Assembly: GCA_035528235.1 (NCBI GenBank)
Contig: DATKZB010000234.1
Coordinates: forward strand, 1 to 16,319
Length of the DNA stretch: 16,319 bases
Reading direction: 5' to 3'
Origin: DATKZB01 sp035528235
Lineage (GTDB): Bacteria; Planctomycetota; Phycisphaerae; FEN-1346
The notes under the pieces were generated by a model. The model made no database searches. It was not told the origin of the DNA and was given only the letters and a program-made list of their open reading frames with translations. Every line of letters starts with the position of its first letter. Positions within the stretch are counted from its first letter, which is position 1. The position numbers and the translations under genes are program-made. Below are positions 1-6,933 of the stretch, piece after piece.

Positions 1-1682
1 CGGTTGGCCTCGGCCTGCCTCGCGGCCGCCTCGGGCGCGTCGGCCGCCTTCGTGGCCGCCAGGTACGCGTTCTCGGCGTAGCGGAACAGAACGCCCGGCA
101 ACAGCGTGCTCTTGGGGTAGGTCTGCTCGAAGGTGCGGCACAGCCTGTCGGACTCGGCGTACTGGCCGGCCAGGTGCAGGGCCGTGACCTGGCGCTGCGT
201 GGCCTCTTCGGCGCGGTCGGGGGCGTTCTTATCGCCACTGACCTGGTGATAGGTTGCGGCGGCCTCGGCGTACTGGCCGGCGAGTCGCTGGGTGTCGGCC
301 AGTTCCATGAGGATGTCGGCCCGGCGGACCCTGGCGTCGGGGTCGGCGCCGGTCCGGGCACCGGCGCGCTCGGCCGCGCGGCGCAGCGTCTCGACGGCCG
401 TCGCCAGCACCTGCTTGTAGGCAGCCTCGTTCTTCGGGTCGGCGGCGCCCACCTGCGACCGGGCCAGCCACCACAGGGCGCGGTCCGCGAGTTCCGGGTG
501 CTCGCGCAGCGGCGTCAGGTCGGCTATGGCCTTGGGGAAGTCCTTCAACTGCATCTGGCAGTAACCGCGACGCAGCCGCGCCTCGGCCACCAGCGGCGAC
601 TTCGGGTGCTGGTCCACGATAGTCGCGAACCCCGCCACGGCGTCTGCGAAGCGGCCCTCCTCCGCCTGAAGCAGGGCCGCGTAGAACACCGCACGCACCA
701 GGTAATCCGGCGGCCGGTGCACGAGGGCCTGAAGAAACTCGCGCTGCTGGGGCCGCAGCGCCTGGGGGTTGCCCAGGGCGGCCTGGGCCGCTTTCTTCCG
801 CGCCTCGTAGTCCGCGAGGGCCGCCTTGTACTGGGCGGCGGCCTCGGGCCGTTCGCCCGCCAGGTGGTGCGTCCGGGCCAGCAGGAAGATGGCGTGTCCG
901 CCGAAATCCTGCTTGAACGGCGCCAGGCTACTCAGCGCGCGGCCGGCCTCGACGTACTCCTTGAGGGCGAACTTGGCGTACCCGAGCAGATACGTCGCCA
1001 GGTCGCGATAGCGGCCCTCCTGGGTGGCGGCGTCGGCCAGCAGCGCGCCGGCCAGGTCGGCCGCCTCCTTGAACTTCTCGGTCCGAAGGAGCGCCTCGGA
1101 CTGGTCGCAGCGCGCGCAGGCGGCCCAGTCGAGATCGGATTTGCGGCGGGCGGCCTCGGCGTCGGGCACGGCCTTGGCCCGCGCGGCGAAGGCATCGGCC
1201 GCGGCGGCAAACTGCTGCGCCGCCTGGACAAACTGCTGCTTGGCGGCATTCAGGTGGCCGGCCGCCTCGTTCGGATTGGCCGCGGCCTGGGCCAGCGCCT
1301 GGTACCCGGTGCCGCGCTGCGCCACGCCCATGTAATACAGCGCGAGGGGCCGGTCGGGAAAATCGCCCAGCCCGACGATCGGCTGAAGCGACTGGATGAT
1401 GGCCCGGTAGTCTCTCTGCGGCGCCTCCAGCAGCGCCAGGGCCAGGCCGTAGTGCGCCCAAGGGGCTTCCTTGTGTCCGCCGGACTTGGCGAGAAACTCG
1501 CGGAACCGCTGGACGGCAAAGTCGTACTTGCCCTCGTTGTACGCCCGGCGGGCGCTGTCGAGGACCATCATGGCGGCCTGGTCGGGCGTCAGTTCTTCGC
1601 CCCGCGCGCTGGCGGCCGCGCCTGCCACGACCAGAAGCAGCAGGACCACCCGCCGCCCGACTCTGGAAAACGTCCCTCTCAT
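1..1682 (-). CDS. Secreted TPR-repeat protein, 3' end outside the window
   Basis: The frame is open from an ATG at 1682 to the left edge, giving 560 visible codons and no stop. GGAG lies 6 nt upstream of the ATG. Residues 1-26 form a Sec signal peptide: basic MRGTFSRVGRR, a hydrophobic VVLLLLVVAGAAA core, and an ASA cleavage site. The mature part is almost entirely helical and Ala/Leu/Gln-rich, with repeated TPR-like helix pairs, for example AYNEGKYDFAVQRFREFL and later EEGRFADAVAGFATIVDQHP and LAGQYAEAAATYHQV. Such proteins are scaffolds in the periplasm or at the outer membrane. The spacing and 'A..Y..G.Y..A...F' signature resemble YbgF/BamD-type or 'outer membrane assembly' TPR proteins, but no specific role can be assigned. 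It is divergent from the FG-GAP gene across a 109-bp gap. I am confident of the reading frame and TPR nature. The function is unknown. Confidence 0.86.
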   Translation of the reverse strand, partial: MRGTFSRVGRRVVLLLLVVAGAAASARGEELTPDQAAMMVLDSARRAYNEGKYDFAVQRFREFLAKSGGHKEAPWAHYGLALALLEAPQRDYRAIIQSLQPIVGLGDFPDRPLALYYMGVAQRGTGYQALAQAAANPNEAAGHLNAAKQQFVQAAQQFAAAADAFAARAKAVPDAEAARRKSDLDWAACARCDQSEALLRTEKFKEAADLAGALLADAATQEGRYRDLATYLLGYAKFALKEYVEAGRALSSLAPFKQDFGGHAIFLLARTHHLAGERPEAAAQYKAALADYEARKKAAQAALGNPQALRPQQREFLQALVHRPPDYLVRAVFYAALLQAEEGRFADAVAGFATIVDQHPKSPLVAEARLRRGYCQMQLKDFPKAIADLTPLREHPELADRALWWLARSQVGAADPKNEAAYKQVLATAVETLRRAAERAGARTGADPDARVRRADILMELADTQRLAGQYAEAAATYHQVSGDKNAPDRAEEATQRQVTALHLAGQYAESDRLCRTFEQTYPKSTLLPGVLFRYAENAYLAATKAADAPEAAARQAEAN

Positions 1683-1791
1683 CGGCGTCTCCGCTCTGGG
1701 GTACGTTCAGTGTAAATAATCGAACCCCGGCCAGCGCCGCCGGTGTTGAAAATAATGTGTCTGGGGCGGGGGACCGAAAAAGGATTCGGCA
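1683..1791. promoter_or_regulatory. Divergent intergenic region between TPR and FG-GAP genes
   Basis: This 109-bp gap must carry start signals for both divergent genes. Two A+T-rich patches stand out in otherwise GC-rich DNA, at 1711-1720 (TGTAAATAAT) and 1748-1757. On the minus strand TACACT (rc of 1709-1714) could be a -10 box about 20 nt from the presumed transcription start to the TPR start codon. No good -35 hexamer sits 16-18 bp upstream of it. No convincing plus-strand promoter was found. AAGGA at 1780-1784 is the ribosome site of the plus gene. Confidence 0.3.
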
Positions 1792-3255
1792 ATGACGCGA
1801 CGCAGTCTCCTGGCTGCCGCCGTGCTGGCGGTTCTGGGCCTGGCGGAAATCCCCCCCGCCCAGGCCGTCATCAAGGTCGAGTTCCCCGTCTCGAAGATGG
1901 TCGACACGTCGCAGGCCGTCATCATCGGGACCGTCGCCGCCGCGAACCCCGACACCCGCGTCGTCGAGGTCACAGTAACCGGCGCCGCCAAGGGCGACGC
2001 CGGCGGCGACCGGCTGCGGATCCAGATCGTCAACCCGCCGGAACTCATCAAACAGGCCGCCCCGGGCAGCCCGCTGGTGCTCTTCGTGGCCAAGGAACGC
2101 GGTGGGACGATGGCCCTGCTCCACCTGGCCGACACCTGGCTGATGGCCAACCGGGTGCCCGGGTCCGAGCCGCCCGCCTGGCGGGTCGTCCAACCGCACG
2201 ACGCCAAGCAGAGTTTCCCCGGCCGGACCGTCGCCCTGGTCCGCCTGGTCGAGGCCATCAAGGCAGGCAAACCCGCCATGCTCAACGCGTTCGACCCCGA
2301 GGTCTTCCGCGGAGGCGTCCGACAACTGGCCGCGCTGGGCGTCGCCAAGCCCACGTTCCTGGTGGCCACCGACCTGAGCGGCGACAAGAAACCCGACCTC
2401 GTGGTCGGCACGGCCGACGGGGCCCGCCTGTTCCTGGCCGCCGGCGCGGCCTTCGAAGACGCCACGGCGGCGTGGGGCCTGGCGGGCGCGGCCGGGTCGT
2501 GCGCCGCGGCCGCAGACGCCGACGGCGACGGCCATGTCGACCTCCTCCTTGGCCGCACGCTCTGGATGAGCGATGGCCGGAAATTCACCAAGGCCAGCGC
2601 GGCCCTTGGCGATGGGCCGCCGCCGGCCGCCATCGCCCTGGCCGACGTCACCGGCGATGCCAAGCCCGACGCCGTCCTGCTGCTGGCGAACGGGCAGGTG
2701 CTGACGTTCGAGAACCCCGGCGGGCCCGACAAGCCTTGGCGGCCACTGCCGGCAAAGACCCTCTGGCAGGACGCGGCGGTCCCCGTGGCGGCCGAGTTCG
2801 GCGACTGGGGCGACGACGGCCGGCTCTGCCTTCTCGTCGTCCGCGCCGGCGCCGTCACGCGCTACGCCCTCGACGCAGACGGGCCACCGCCCGCCGACTT
2901 CGAGCGACTCACCGGCACACCGCTGACCGAAGGCCACAAGACCCACCTGGGCCGGCTCGACAAGGTGGCCGCCGTCCGGGTCGACTCCAACGGCGACCGC
3001 CGGCCCGACTTTCTGCTGGTGGCCGAGACGGGTATGCTCCTGGTGAATCGGGGGTTCGGGGCGTTCTTCGCCAACGCCGAGGCCGGCCAGACGCTTGTCT
3101 CGCACGAGTCGTACCGGGTACCGTTCGACCCGCTGCCGCCCACCCGCTGGACCGCCGCCGACCTGCACGGCGACGGCCTGCCGGACCTCGTGGTCCTGAC
3201 CGAGGACGGCCGCCTGTTCGAGGTCGGCAACACCCGCCTGCCGGCGTCGAAGTAA
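1792..3255 (+). CDS. Secreted FG-GAP/VCBS beta-propeller repeat protein
   Basis: 487 aa, ATG at 1792 preceded by AAGGA with 7-nt spacing, TAA stop. Residues 1-25 are a signal peptide with hydrophobic core LLAAAVLAVLGLA and cleavage after AQA. Residues 26 to about 175 form an N-terminal domain with an 'AVIIGTV...VTVTGAAKGD...LRIQI' beta pattern that I cannot name. From about 185 to 475 there are repeated FG-GAP units with calcium-loop motifs: DLSGDKKPD (194-202), DADGDGHVD (242-250), DVTGDAKPD (285-293), a degenerate copy near 338, DSNGDRRPD (398-406) and DLHGDGLPD (457-465). Each is followed by a hydrophobic strand such as LVVGT, LLLG or FLLVA. Such repeats fold as integrin-like beta-propellers that bind Ca2+, typically in exported proteins that bind ligands or surfaces. 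It is the only plus-strand gene here and converges on the SGNH lipoprotein gene. Ligand and role are unknown. Confidence 0.88.
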   Translation: MTRRSLLAAAVLAVLGLAEIPPAQAVIKVEFPVSKMVDTSQAVIIGTVAAANPDTRVVEVTVTGAAKGDAGGDRLRIQIVNPPELIKQAAPGSPLVLFVAKERGGTMALLHLADTWLMANRVPGSEPPAWRVVQPHDAKQSFPGRTVALVRLVEAIKAGKPAMLNAFDPEVFRGGVRQLAALGVAKPTFLVATDLSGDKKPDLVVGTADGARLFLAAGAAFEDATAAWGLAGAAGSCAAAADADGDGHVDLLLGRTLWMSDGRKFTKASAALGDGPPPAAIALADVTGDAKPDAVLLLANGQVLTFENPGGPDKPWRPLPAKTLWQDAAVPVAAEFGDWGDDGRLCLLVVRAGAVTRYALDADGPPPADFERLTGTPLTEGHKTHLGRLDKVAAVRVDSNGDRRPDFLLVAETGMLLVNRGFGAFFANAEAGQTLVSHESYRVPFDPLPPTRWTAADLHGDGLPDLVVLTEDGRLFEVGNTRLPASK

Positions 3256-3290
3256 GAATGGTGAGGCACGCCCCACACTACGTGGCGGGT

Positions 3291-3322
3291 GGCATGGTCA
3301 GCCCGCAGGGTGACCATGTTTT
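3291..3322 (+). terminator. Hairpin plus TTTT downstream of the FG-GAP gene
   Basis: CATGGTCA (3293-3300) and TGACCATG (3311-3318) are perfect 8-bp inverted repeats around a 10-nt loop. Two flanking G-U pairs can extend the stem, and TTTT follows at 3319-3322. It lies 37 bp past the TAA of the plus-strand gene, in the right place for an intrinsic terminator. The T tract is short, so it could instead be a dispersed palindromic element. Confidence 0.5.
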
Positions 3323-3352
3323 CGGAATCTGCGCACAACCATCAGTGGCATA

Positions 3353-3375
3353 AACCCACGGCCGGGGACCCGGCC
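3353..3375 (-). terminator. Possible terminator of the SGNH lipoprotein gene
   Basis: GGCCGGG (3360-3366) and CCCGGCC (3369-3375) form a perfect 7-bp inverted repeat about 30 nt beyond the TGA of the minus-strand gene. On that strand it is followed by GTGGGTTTA, so the T tract is only three bases. The stem is strong and the tail poor. Confidence 0.33.
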
Positions 3376-3404
3376 GCGCCGGGCGCCCTGGCCGCCGCGG
3401 GTGA

Positions 3405-4514
3405 TCACGGCGTCAGGCTCAGAAAGAACTGCGGGCCGGTCTCGATGACGAGGACGTTGCGGCCGGCCTTCAGGTGGGCGGTCACGACCTCGCGACCGGG
3501 ATGCCAACCGCGCGTGCCGTCATCCTTATAGAGGCGGACGCCGTTCAGCCACAGGGTCCGCAGGCCCGCCCCGGGCGTCAAGACGACCTGCCGCGCCGAC
3601 GGCGATTCGACGTACGCCACGCCGTGGTACGCCGGCGCCCGGCCCAGGTGCCGCTCGAGCGACATGGCGAAGCCGCGCCGCCGTTCCTGGTCCTGCCACC
3701 AGTGGTCCAGCGGCTCGGTCTCGGGCAGCGTGTACGCCTTCCACGAGTCGTCGGGCGTGAGCGCCACGACGGCGGCGGCGTCGAGCGGCGGTGCCCCATC
3801 GGGCGTGGCCCGTATCCGCCACTGGCGGACCAGGCCGGGCATCACCGACACCGTCAGCGTTTCGGGTACCGGCACGTCGGCGGCGCCGAGGGCGTCGAGC
3901 AGGGCGCGGGCGATGACCCGGTAGCCCGCGGAGTTGATGTGGACCTCGTCGGCCTCCAGCAGGTGCCCGCCGGCCCGGCGGGCCTCGCGCATGAGGCGGT
4001 TCACCTGGGCCACGCGGTAGCCGTGGCGCTCGGCCAAGCGGCCGAGAGCCGCGTTGAACGCGTCCAGTTGCTCGTCGGCCGCGGCGTGCGCGGGGCCCAG
4101 GACGGTCGTGGTCATGATGAGCATCGGGACGCCGGCGGCCTGCATCCGCCGGGCGATGGCACCTATACGGGCCTCGTACTCCTGGGCCGTCACGCCACGA
4201 AGGACGTCGTTGATGCCGACGCTGAGCGAGACCAGCGTGGGCCGCTGCGAGAGGACGTCGCGGTCGAGCCGCCCGAGCATGCCCTCGGCGGTGTCGCCGC
4301 CCAGCCCCGCGTTGATGAGCACGGGCACGGGCCGGCCGGCCTCGGCCAGGGCCTGGCCGACGAGCATCGGGTAGGTGTGACCGTCGGTAATGGAATCGCC
4401 CAGGAAGACGATGCGCTGGTTGCCCAAGTCAAGCCTCCCCCTGGTGGACGGCCCCGTGCAGCCGACGGCACAAAGGATCATGACGCACACCCAGGCACGC
4501 CGCATGATTCGCAT
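3405..4514 (-). CDS. SGNH/GDSL-family hydrolase lipoprotein
   Basis: 369 aa from the ATG at 4514, which has AGGTGAG 7 nt upstream. An in-frame TTG at 4571 would add 19 residues ahead of the signal peptide and is disfavoured. MRIMRRAWVCVMILCAVGC is a lipoprotein signal with the acylated cysteine at residue 19. The SGNH hydrolase core (about 33-210) has all four blocks: GDSITDG with nucleophile Ser41, the block II glycine in INAGLGGDT (about 67-74), GIND with Asn102, and DEVH with Asp189 and His192. The family comprises esterases and lipases acting on acyl or acetyl groups, often on carbohydrates. Residues of about 215-369 are a second, beta-rich region ending in WLNGVRLY...LKAGRNVLVIETGPQFFLSL, reminiscent of galactose-binding-like jelly-roll modules. 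The substrate is unknown; deacetylation of a polysaccharide or cell-envelope glycan is a reasonable guess. It lies 118 bp downstream of fabF and probably has its own promoter, which I could not identify. Confidence 0.87.
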   Translation of the reverse strand: MRIMRRAWVCVMILCAVGCTGPSTRGRLDLGNQRIVFLGDSITDGHTYPMLVGQALAEAGRPVPVLINAGLGGDTAEGMLGRLDRDVLSQRPTLVSLSVGINDVLRGVTAQEYEARIGAIARRMQAAGVPMLIMTTTVLGPAHAAADEQLDAFNAALGRLAERHGYRVAQVNRLMREARRAGGHLLEADEVHINSAGYRVIARALLDALGAADVPVPETLTVSVMPGLVRQWRIRATPDGAPPLDAAAVVALTPDDSWKAYTLPETEPLDHWWQDQERRRGFAMSLERHLGRAPAYHGVAYVESPSARQVVLTPGAGLRTLWLNGVRLYKDDGTRGWHPGREVVTAHLKAGRNVLVIETGPQFFLSLTP

Positions 4515-4632
4515 GGTGTCACTCACCTGCCGATGACGTCCCGCCGCCGAGCCTCGGGTCGCACGCTTCAAGCATGAAGAAGCCTCACCAGGAAGGAGTA
4601 AGCGTCGTCAGGCCGGGGTCGATAGCGGCCCG

Positions 4633-5871
4633 CTAGATCTTGCGTAACAACAGGCTGGCGTTATGGCCGCCGAAGCCGAAGGAATTAGAGGCGGCATAGC
4701 GGATGGGCATCTCGCGAGGCACGAGCGCGACGTGGTCGAGGTCGCACTCGGGGTCGGGGTTATCGAGGTTGATAGTGGGCGGGGCCATCTGGTCGCGGAT
4801 GGCCAGGGCCGTGGCGATGAACTCGACGCCGCCCGAGGCGCCCAGCAGATGCCCGACGCTCGACTTGGTGCTGGAGATGGCGATGTCCTTGGCCCGCGCG
4901 CCGAAGATCTGACGGATGGCCTTCGTCTCGGCCACGTCGCCCAGCGGCGTGCCCGTGCCGTGGGCATTGATGTAGTCGAGACAATCGGGCCCCACGGCGG
5001 CGTCCTCGAGCATCTTGAGCATGGCCCCGGCGGCGCCGCGGCCCTCGGGGTCGGGCCGGACGATGTGGCACCCGTCACCGCTCATGCCGAAGCCGATGAC
5101 CTCGGCATAGATGGTCGCGCCCCGCCGCTTGGCGTGCTCGTATTCCTCCAGGACGACGATGCCGGCCCCCTCGCCCAGGACAAACCCGTCGCGGTCGCGG
5201 TCGAAGGGGCGTGAGGCCCGCTCGGGATCGTCGTTCCGGGTCGAGAGGGCGCGGTTCGCACAGAACCCCGCCAGGCCCAGGGGGGTCACGGCGGCCTCGG
5301 AGCCGCCCGTCACCATGATGTCGGCCTCGTCGCTGACGATGGTCCAGAACGACTGGCCGATGGCGTTGTTGGCGCTGGCGCAGGCGTTGGCGACACCCGC
5401 GTTGGGTCCCCGGATGCCGAAGAGGATAGAGATCTGGCCGGCGGCCGCGTTGATCATGAGTTTGGGGATCATGAACGGCGAGACGCGCGTGGCCCCTTTT
5501 TCGAGAAGCCGCTTGTGCTGCTCCTCCAGCTCCGAGAGGCCGCCGATGCCGCTGCCCACGATAACCCCGGCGCGGAAGGGGTCGGCCAGGTTCACCAGGT
5601 CCAGGCCCGAGTCGGCCACGGCCCTCATGGCCGCTGCGACGGCCATCTGGCTGAACCGGTCCTGGTGGCGGGCCTCGCGTTTCTCGATGTAGGCCTCGGG
5701 GTCGAAGTCCTTGACCACGCCGGCAATCCGGACGGTGTAGTCGGACACGTCGAACGACTCGATGCGGCTGATCCCCGAGTGACCAGCCAGCAGGCGCCGC
5801 CAGAAGACCGCTACCTCCTGGCCAAGCGACGTGATAAGGCCCAGACCGGTTACCACAACGCGGCGGCTCAT
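4633..5871 (-). CDS. fabF: 3-oxoacyl-[acyl-carrier-protein] synthase II
   Basis: 412 aa, close to the usual 410-415. It catalyses decarboxylative condensation of malonyl-ACP with a growing acyl-ACP, the elongation step of type II fatty-acid synthesis in the cytoplasm. The thiolase-fold triad is clear: Cys164 in NACASANN, His304 in NAHGTGTPLGD, Lys336 and His341 in SSTKSSVGHLLGASGG. The C-terminus NSFGFGGHNASLLL is typical of KAS II. His304 and His341 (rather than Cys-His-Asn) separate it from FabH. The ATG at 5871 is only 3 nt past the acpP stop. The nearest GGAG is about 17 nt upstream, inside acpP, so translation is probably coupled to acpP. Last gene of the rpmF-fab operon. The TAG stop lies in a short palindrome (4623-4635). 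Confidence 0.98.
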   Translation of the reverse strand: MSRRVVVTGLGLITSLGQEVAVFWRRLLAGHSGISRIESFDVSDYTVRIAGVVKDFDPEAYIEKREARHQDRFSQMAVAAAMRAVADSGLDLVNLADPFRAGVIVGSGIGGLSELEEQHKRLLEKGATRVSPFMIPKLMINAAAGQISILFGIRGPNAGVANACASANNAIGQSFWTIVSDEADIMVTGGSEAAVTPLGLAGFCANRALSTRNDDPERASRPFDRDRDGFVLGEGAGIVVLEEYEHAKRRGATIYAEVIGFGMSGDGCHIVRPDPEGRGAAGAMLKMLEDAAVGPDCLDYINAHGTGTPLGDVAETKAIRQIFGARAKDIAISSTKSSVGHLLGASGGVEFIATALAIRDQMAPPTINLDNPDPECDLDHVALVPREMPIRYAASNSFGFGGHNASLLLRKI

Positions 5872-5874
5872 CGG

Positions 5875-6108
5875 TTACAGGTGCGCCTCCACGTAGTCGA
5901 TCGCCTGCCCGACGGTCTGGATCTTTTCGGCATCCTCGTCGGGGATGCTGATGTCGAACTCGTCCTCGAACTCCATGACGAGTTCAACCGTGTCGAGCGA
6001 GTCGGCCCCCAGGTCGTTGACGAACGACGTCTCGCGGGTCACCTGGGCCTTATCGACCCCCATCTGCTCCGACACGATCTCTGCCACGCGTTCCTCGATG
6101 GTCGCCAA
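5875..6108 (-). CDS. acpP: Acyl carrier protein
   Basis: 77 aa, the standard length. It carries growing acyl chains as thioesters on a 4'-phosphopantetheine attached to Ser37 in the conserved GADSLDT motif. It is small and strongly acidic, with the usual helix II recognition sequence (DSLDTVELVMEFEDEFDI). The start is a TTG at 6108: GGAGGA lies 6 nt upstream, and the resulting N-terminus ATIEERVAEIV matches the family. Upstream in-frame starts (for example 6183) would add about 25 residues of non-ACP sequence and lack such a ribosome site. It sits between fabG (87-nt spacer) and fabF (3-nt gap). ACP is normally made in large excess over the Fab enzymes, so the longer hairpin-containing leader and strong Shine-Dalgarno are plausible means of raising its expression. 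Confidence 0.97.
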   Translation of the reverse strand: MATIEERVAEIVSEQMGVDKAQVTRETSFVNDLGADSLDTVELVMEFEDEFDISIPDEDAEKIQTVGQAIDYVEAHL

Positions 6109-6120
6109 GGTTATTCCTCC
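6109..6120 (-). promoter_or_regulatory. Strong ribosome binding site deciding the acpP TTG start
   Basis: On the minus strand GGAGGA (6120-6115) is followed by ATAACC and then TTG at 6108. The 6-nt spacing and near-perfect anti-Shine-Dalgarno complement fix the unusual TTG as the acpP start. Confidence 0.8.
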
Positions 6121-6151
6121 ACCTGCCTTATTGTTCACCAATGCCCAGTGC

Positions 6152-6172
6152 CCCTCCGTCGAGATGGGAGGG
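6152..6172 (-). other. Intergenic hairpin between fabG and acpP
   Basis: On the plus strand CCCTCC (6152-6157) and GGAGGG (6167-6172) form a perfect 6-bp inverted repeat with a 9-nt loop, in the 87-nt spacer ahead of acpP. No T tract follows on the minus strand, so it is not a canonical terminator. It could protect a processed acpP-fabF message or partly attenuate transcription. Function is inferred only from position. Confidence 0.4.
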
Positions 6173-6189
6173 ATCGATCTCATCTCCGG

Positions 6190-6205
6190 GGCCCCTTACG
6201 GGGCC
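6190..6205 (-). other. GC hairpin with GUAA tetraloop at the fabG stop codon
   Basis: In the minus-strand transcript the fabG 3' end reads GGCCCC-GUAA-GGGGCC. This is a perfect six-GC-pair stem closed by a GNRA-type tetraloop, and the UAA in the loop is the fabG stop codon (6198-6196). It may stabilise the upstream mRNA or affect release and downstream initiation. It lacks a U tract. Confidence 0.5.
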
Positions 6206-6933
6206 ATGCCGCCGTCCACCGGCAGCACGTGGCCGGTAACGTAAGCGGCGGCGTCGCTGGCCAGGAAGCAGACGACGTTGGCCACCTCGTCGGCCGAGCC
6301 CATCCGCTTCATCGGAATGGCCGCCAGGGCCGCCTCCTTCGCCTTCTCCGGCAAGACCTGCGTCATCTCGGTGTCGATGAAGCCCGGCGCCACGGCGTTG
6401 CAGCAGACGTTCTTTCGGGCCAGTTCGCGGGCCACCGTCCGCGTGAAGCCGACGACCCCCGCCTTCGACGCCGAGTAGTTGGCCTGGCCCGGATTGCCCA
6501 CCAGGCCCGAGACGCTCGCCATGTTGACGATGCGGCCGGCCTTCTGGCGGACCATGTACCGGCTGGCGTGCTTGGTCATCAGGAACGTGCCCTTGAGGTT
6601 GACCTTCATGACGAGGTCCCACTCGTCGGCGTCCATCCTGAGGATCAGGTCGTCGCGCGTGATGCCGGCGTTGTTGATGAGGATGTCGATGCGGCCGGTC
6701 TTCTCGACGACCTGGTCCATCATCTTCTCGACGGCGGCCTCGTCGGTCACGTCCACGGCGTAGGTCAGAACCTCTTTGGCCCCGGCGAGCCCGGCGGCGG
6801 CCTCCTTCAGGACGTCGGCCAGGACGTCGACGAGCACCACGGTGGCCCCGCCTGCGGCCAGTTGCCGGGCAATGGCCAGGCCGATGCCGCGCGCCCCGCC
6901 CGTCACGATGGCCGTCTTGCCCTCGAACGTCAT
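6196..6933 (-). CDS. fabG: 3-oxoacyl-[acyl-carrier-protein] reductase
   Basis: 245 aa short-chain dehydrogenase. It reduces 3-oxoacyl-ACP to 3-hydroxyacyl-ACP with NADPH, the first reduction of each elongation cycle. Visible motifs: TGGARGIG nucleotide-binding loop (11-18), Asp61 in the DVTD adenine-pocket motif, NNAG (87-90), Asn112, and the catalytic Ser140, Tyr153 and Lys157 in SVSG...YSASKAG. The C-terminus HVLPVDGGMAP is typical of FabG. The ATG at 6933 overlaps the fabD TGA as ATGA, so the two are translationally coupled. Genomic context (fabD, acpP) supports FabG over the many other SDR reductases. The stop codon sits in a stable hairpin loop. Confidence 0.97.
   Translation of the reverse strand: MTFEGKTAIVTGGARGIGLAIARQLAAGGATVVLVDVLADVLKEAAAGLAGAKEVLTYAVDVTDEAAVEKMMDQVVEKTGRIDILINNAGITRDDLILRMDADEWDLVMKVNLKGTFLMTKHASRYMVRQKAGRIVNMASVSGLVGNPGQANYSASKAGVVGFTRTVARELARKNVCCNAVAPGFIDTEMTQVLPEKAKEAALAAIPMKRMGSADEVANVVCFLASDAAAYVTGHVLPVDGGMAP

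Noticed and set aside
174..1715. A 513-codon plus-strand open frame opposite the TPR gene
   Set aside because: The opposite strand gives a signal peptide, ribosome site and TPR helices; this frame is Gly/Arg-rich shadow.
928..3276. A 782-codon minus-strand open frame across the TPR and FG-GAP genes
   Set aside because: Its sequence lacks domains and covers the FG-GAP gene antisense; the in-register FG-GAP repeats and TPR frame explain the DNA.
4623..4635. Palindrome TAGCGG-G-CCGCTA at the fabF stop as a terminator or operator
   Set aside because: The loop is one base, no T tract follows, and a 6-bp GC-rich palindrome is expected by chance in such DNA.
6109..6183. Upstream extension of acpP to an in-frame start at 6183
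   Set aside because: The added 25 residues do not belong to ACP, and the strong Shine-Dalgarno points to the TTG at 6108.
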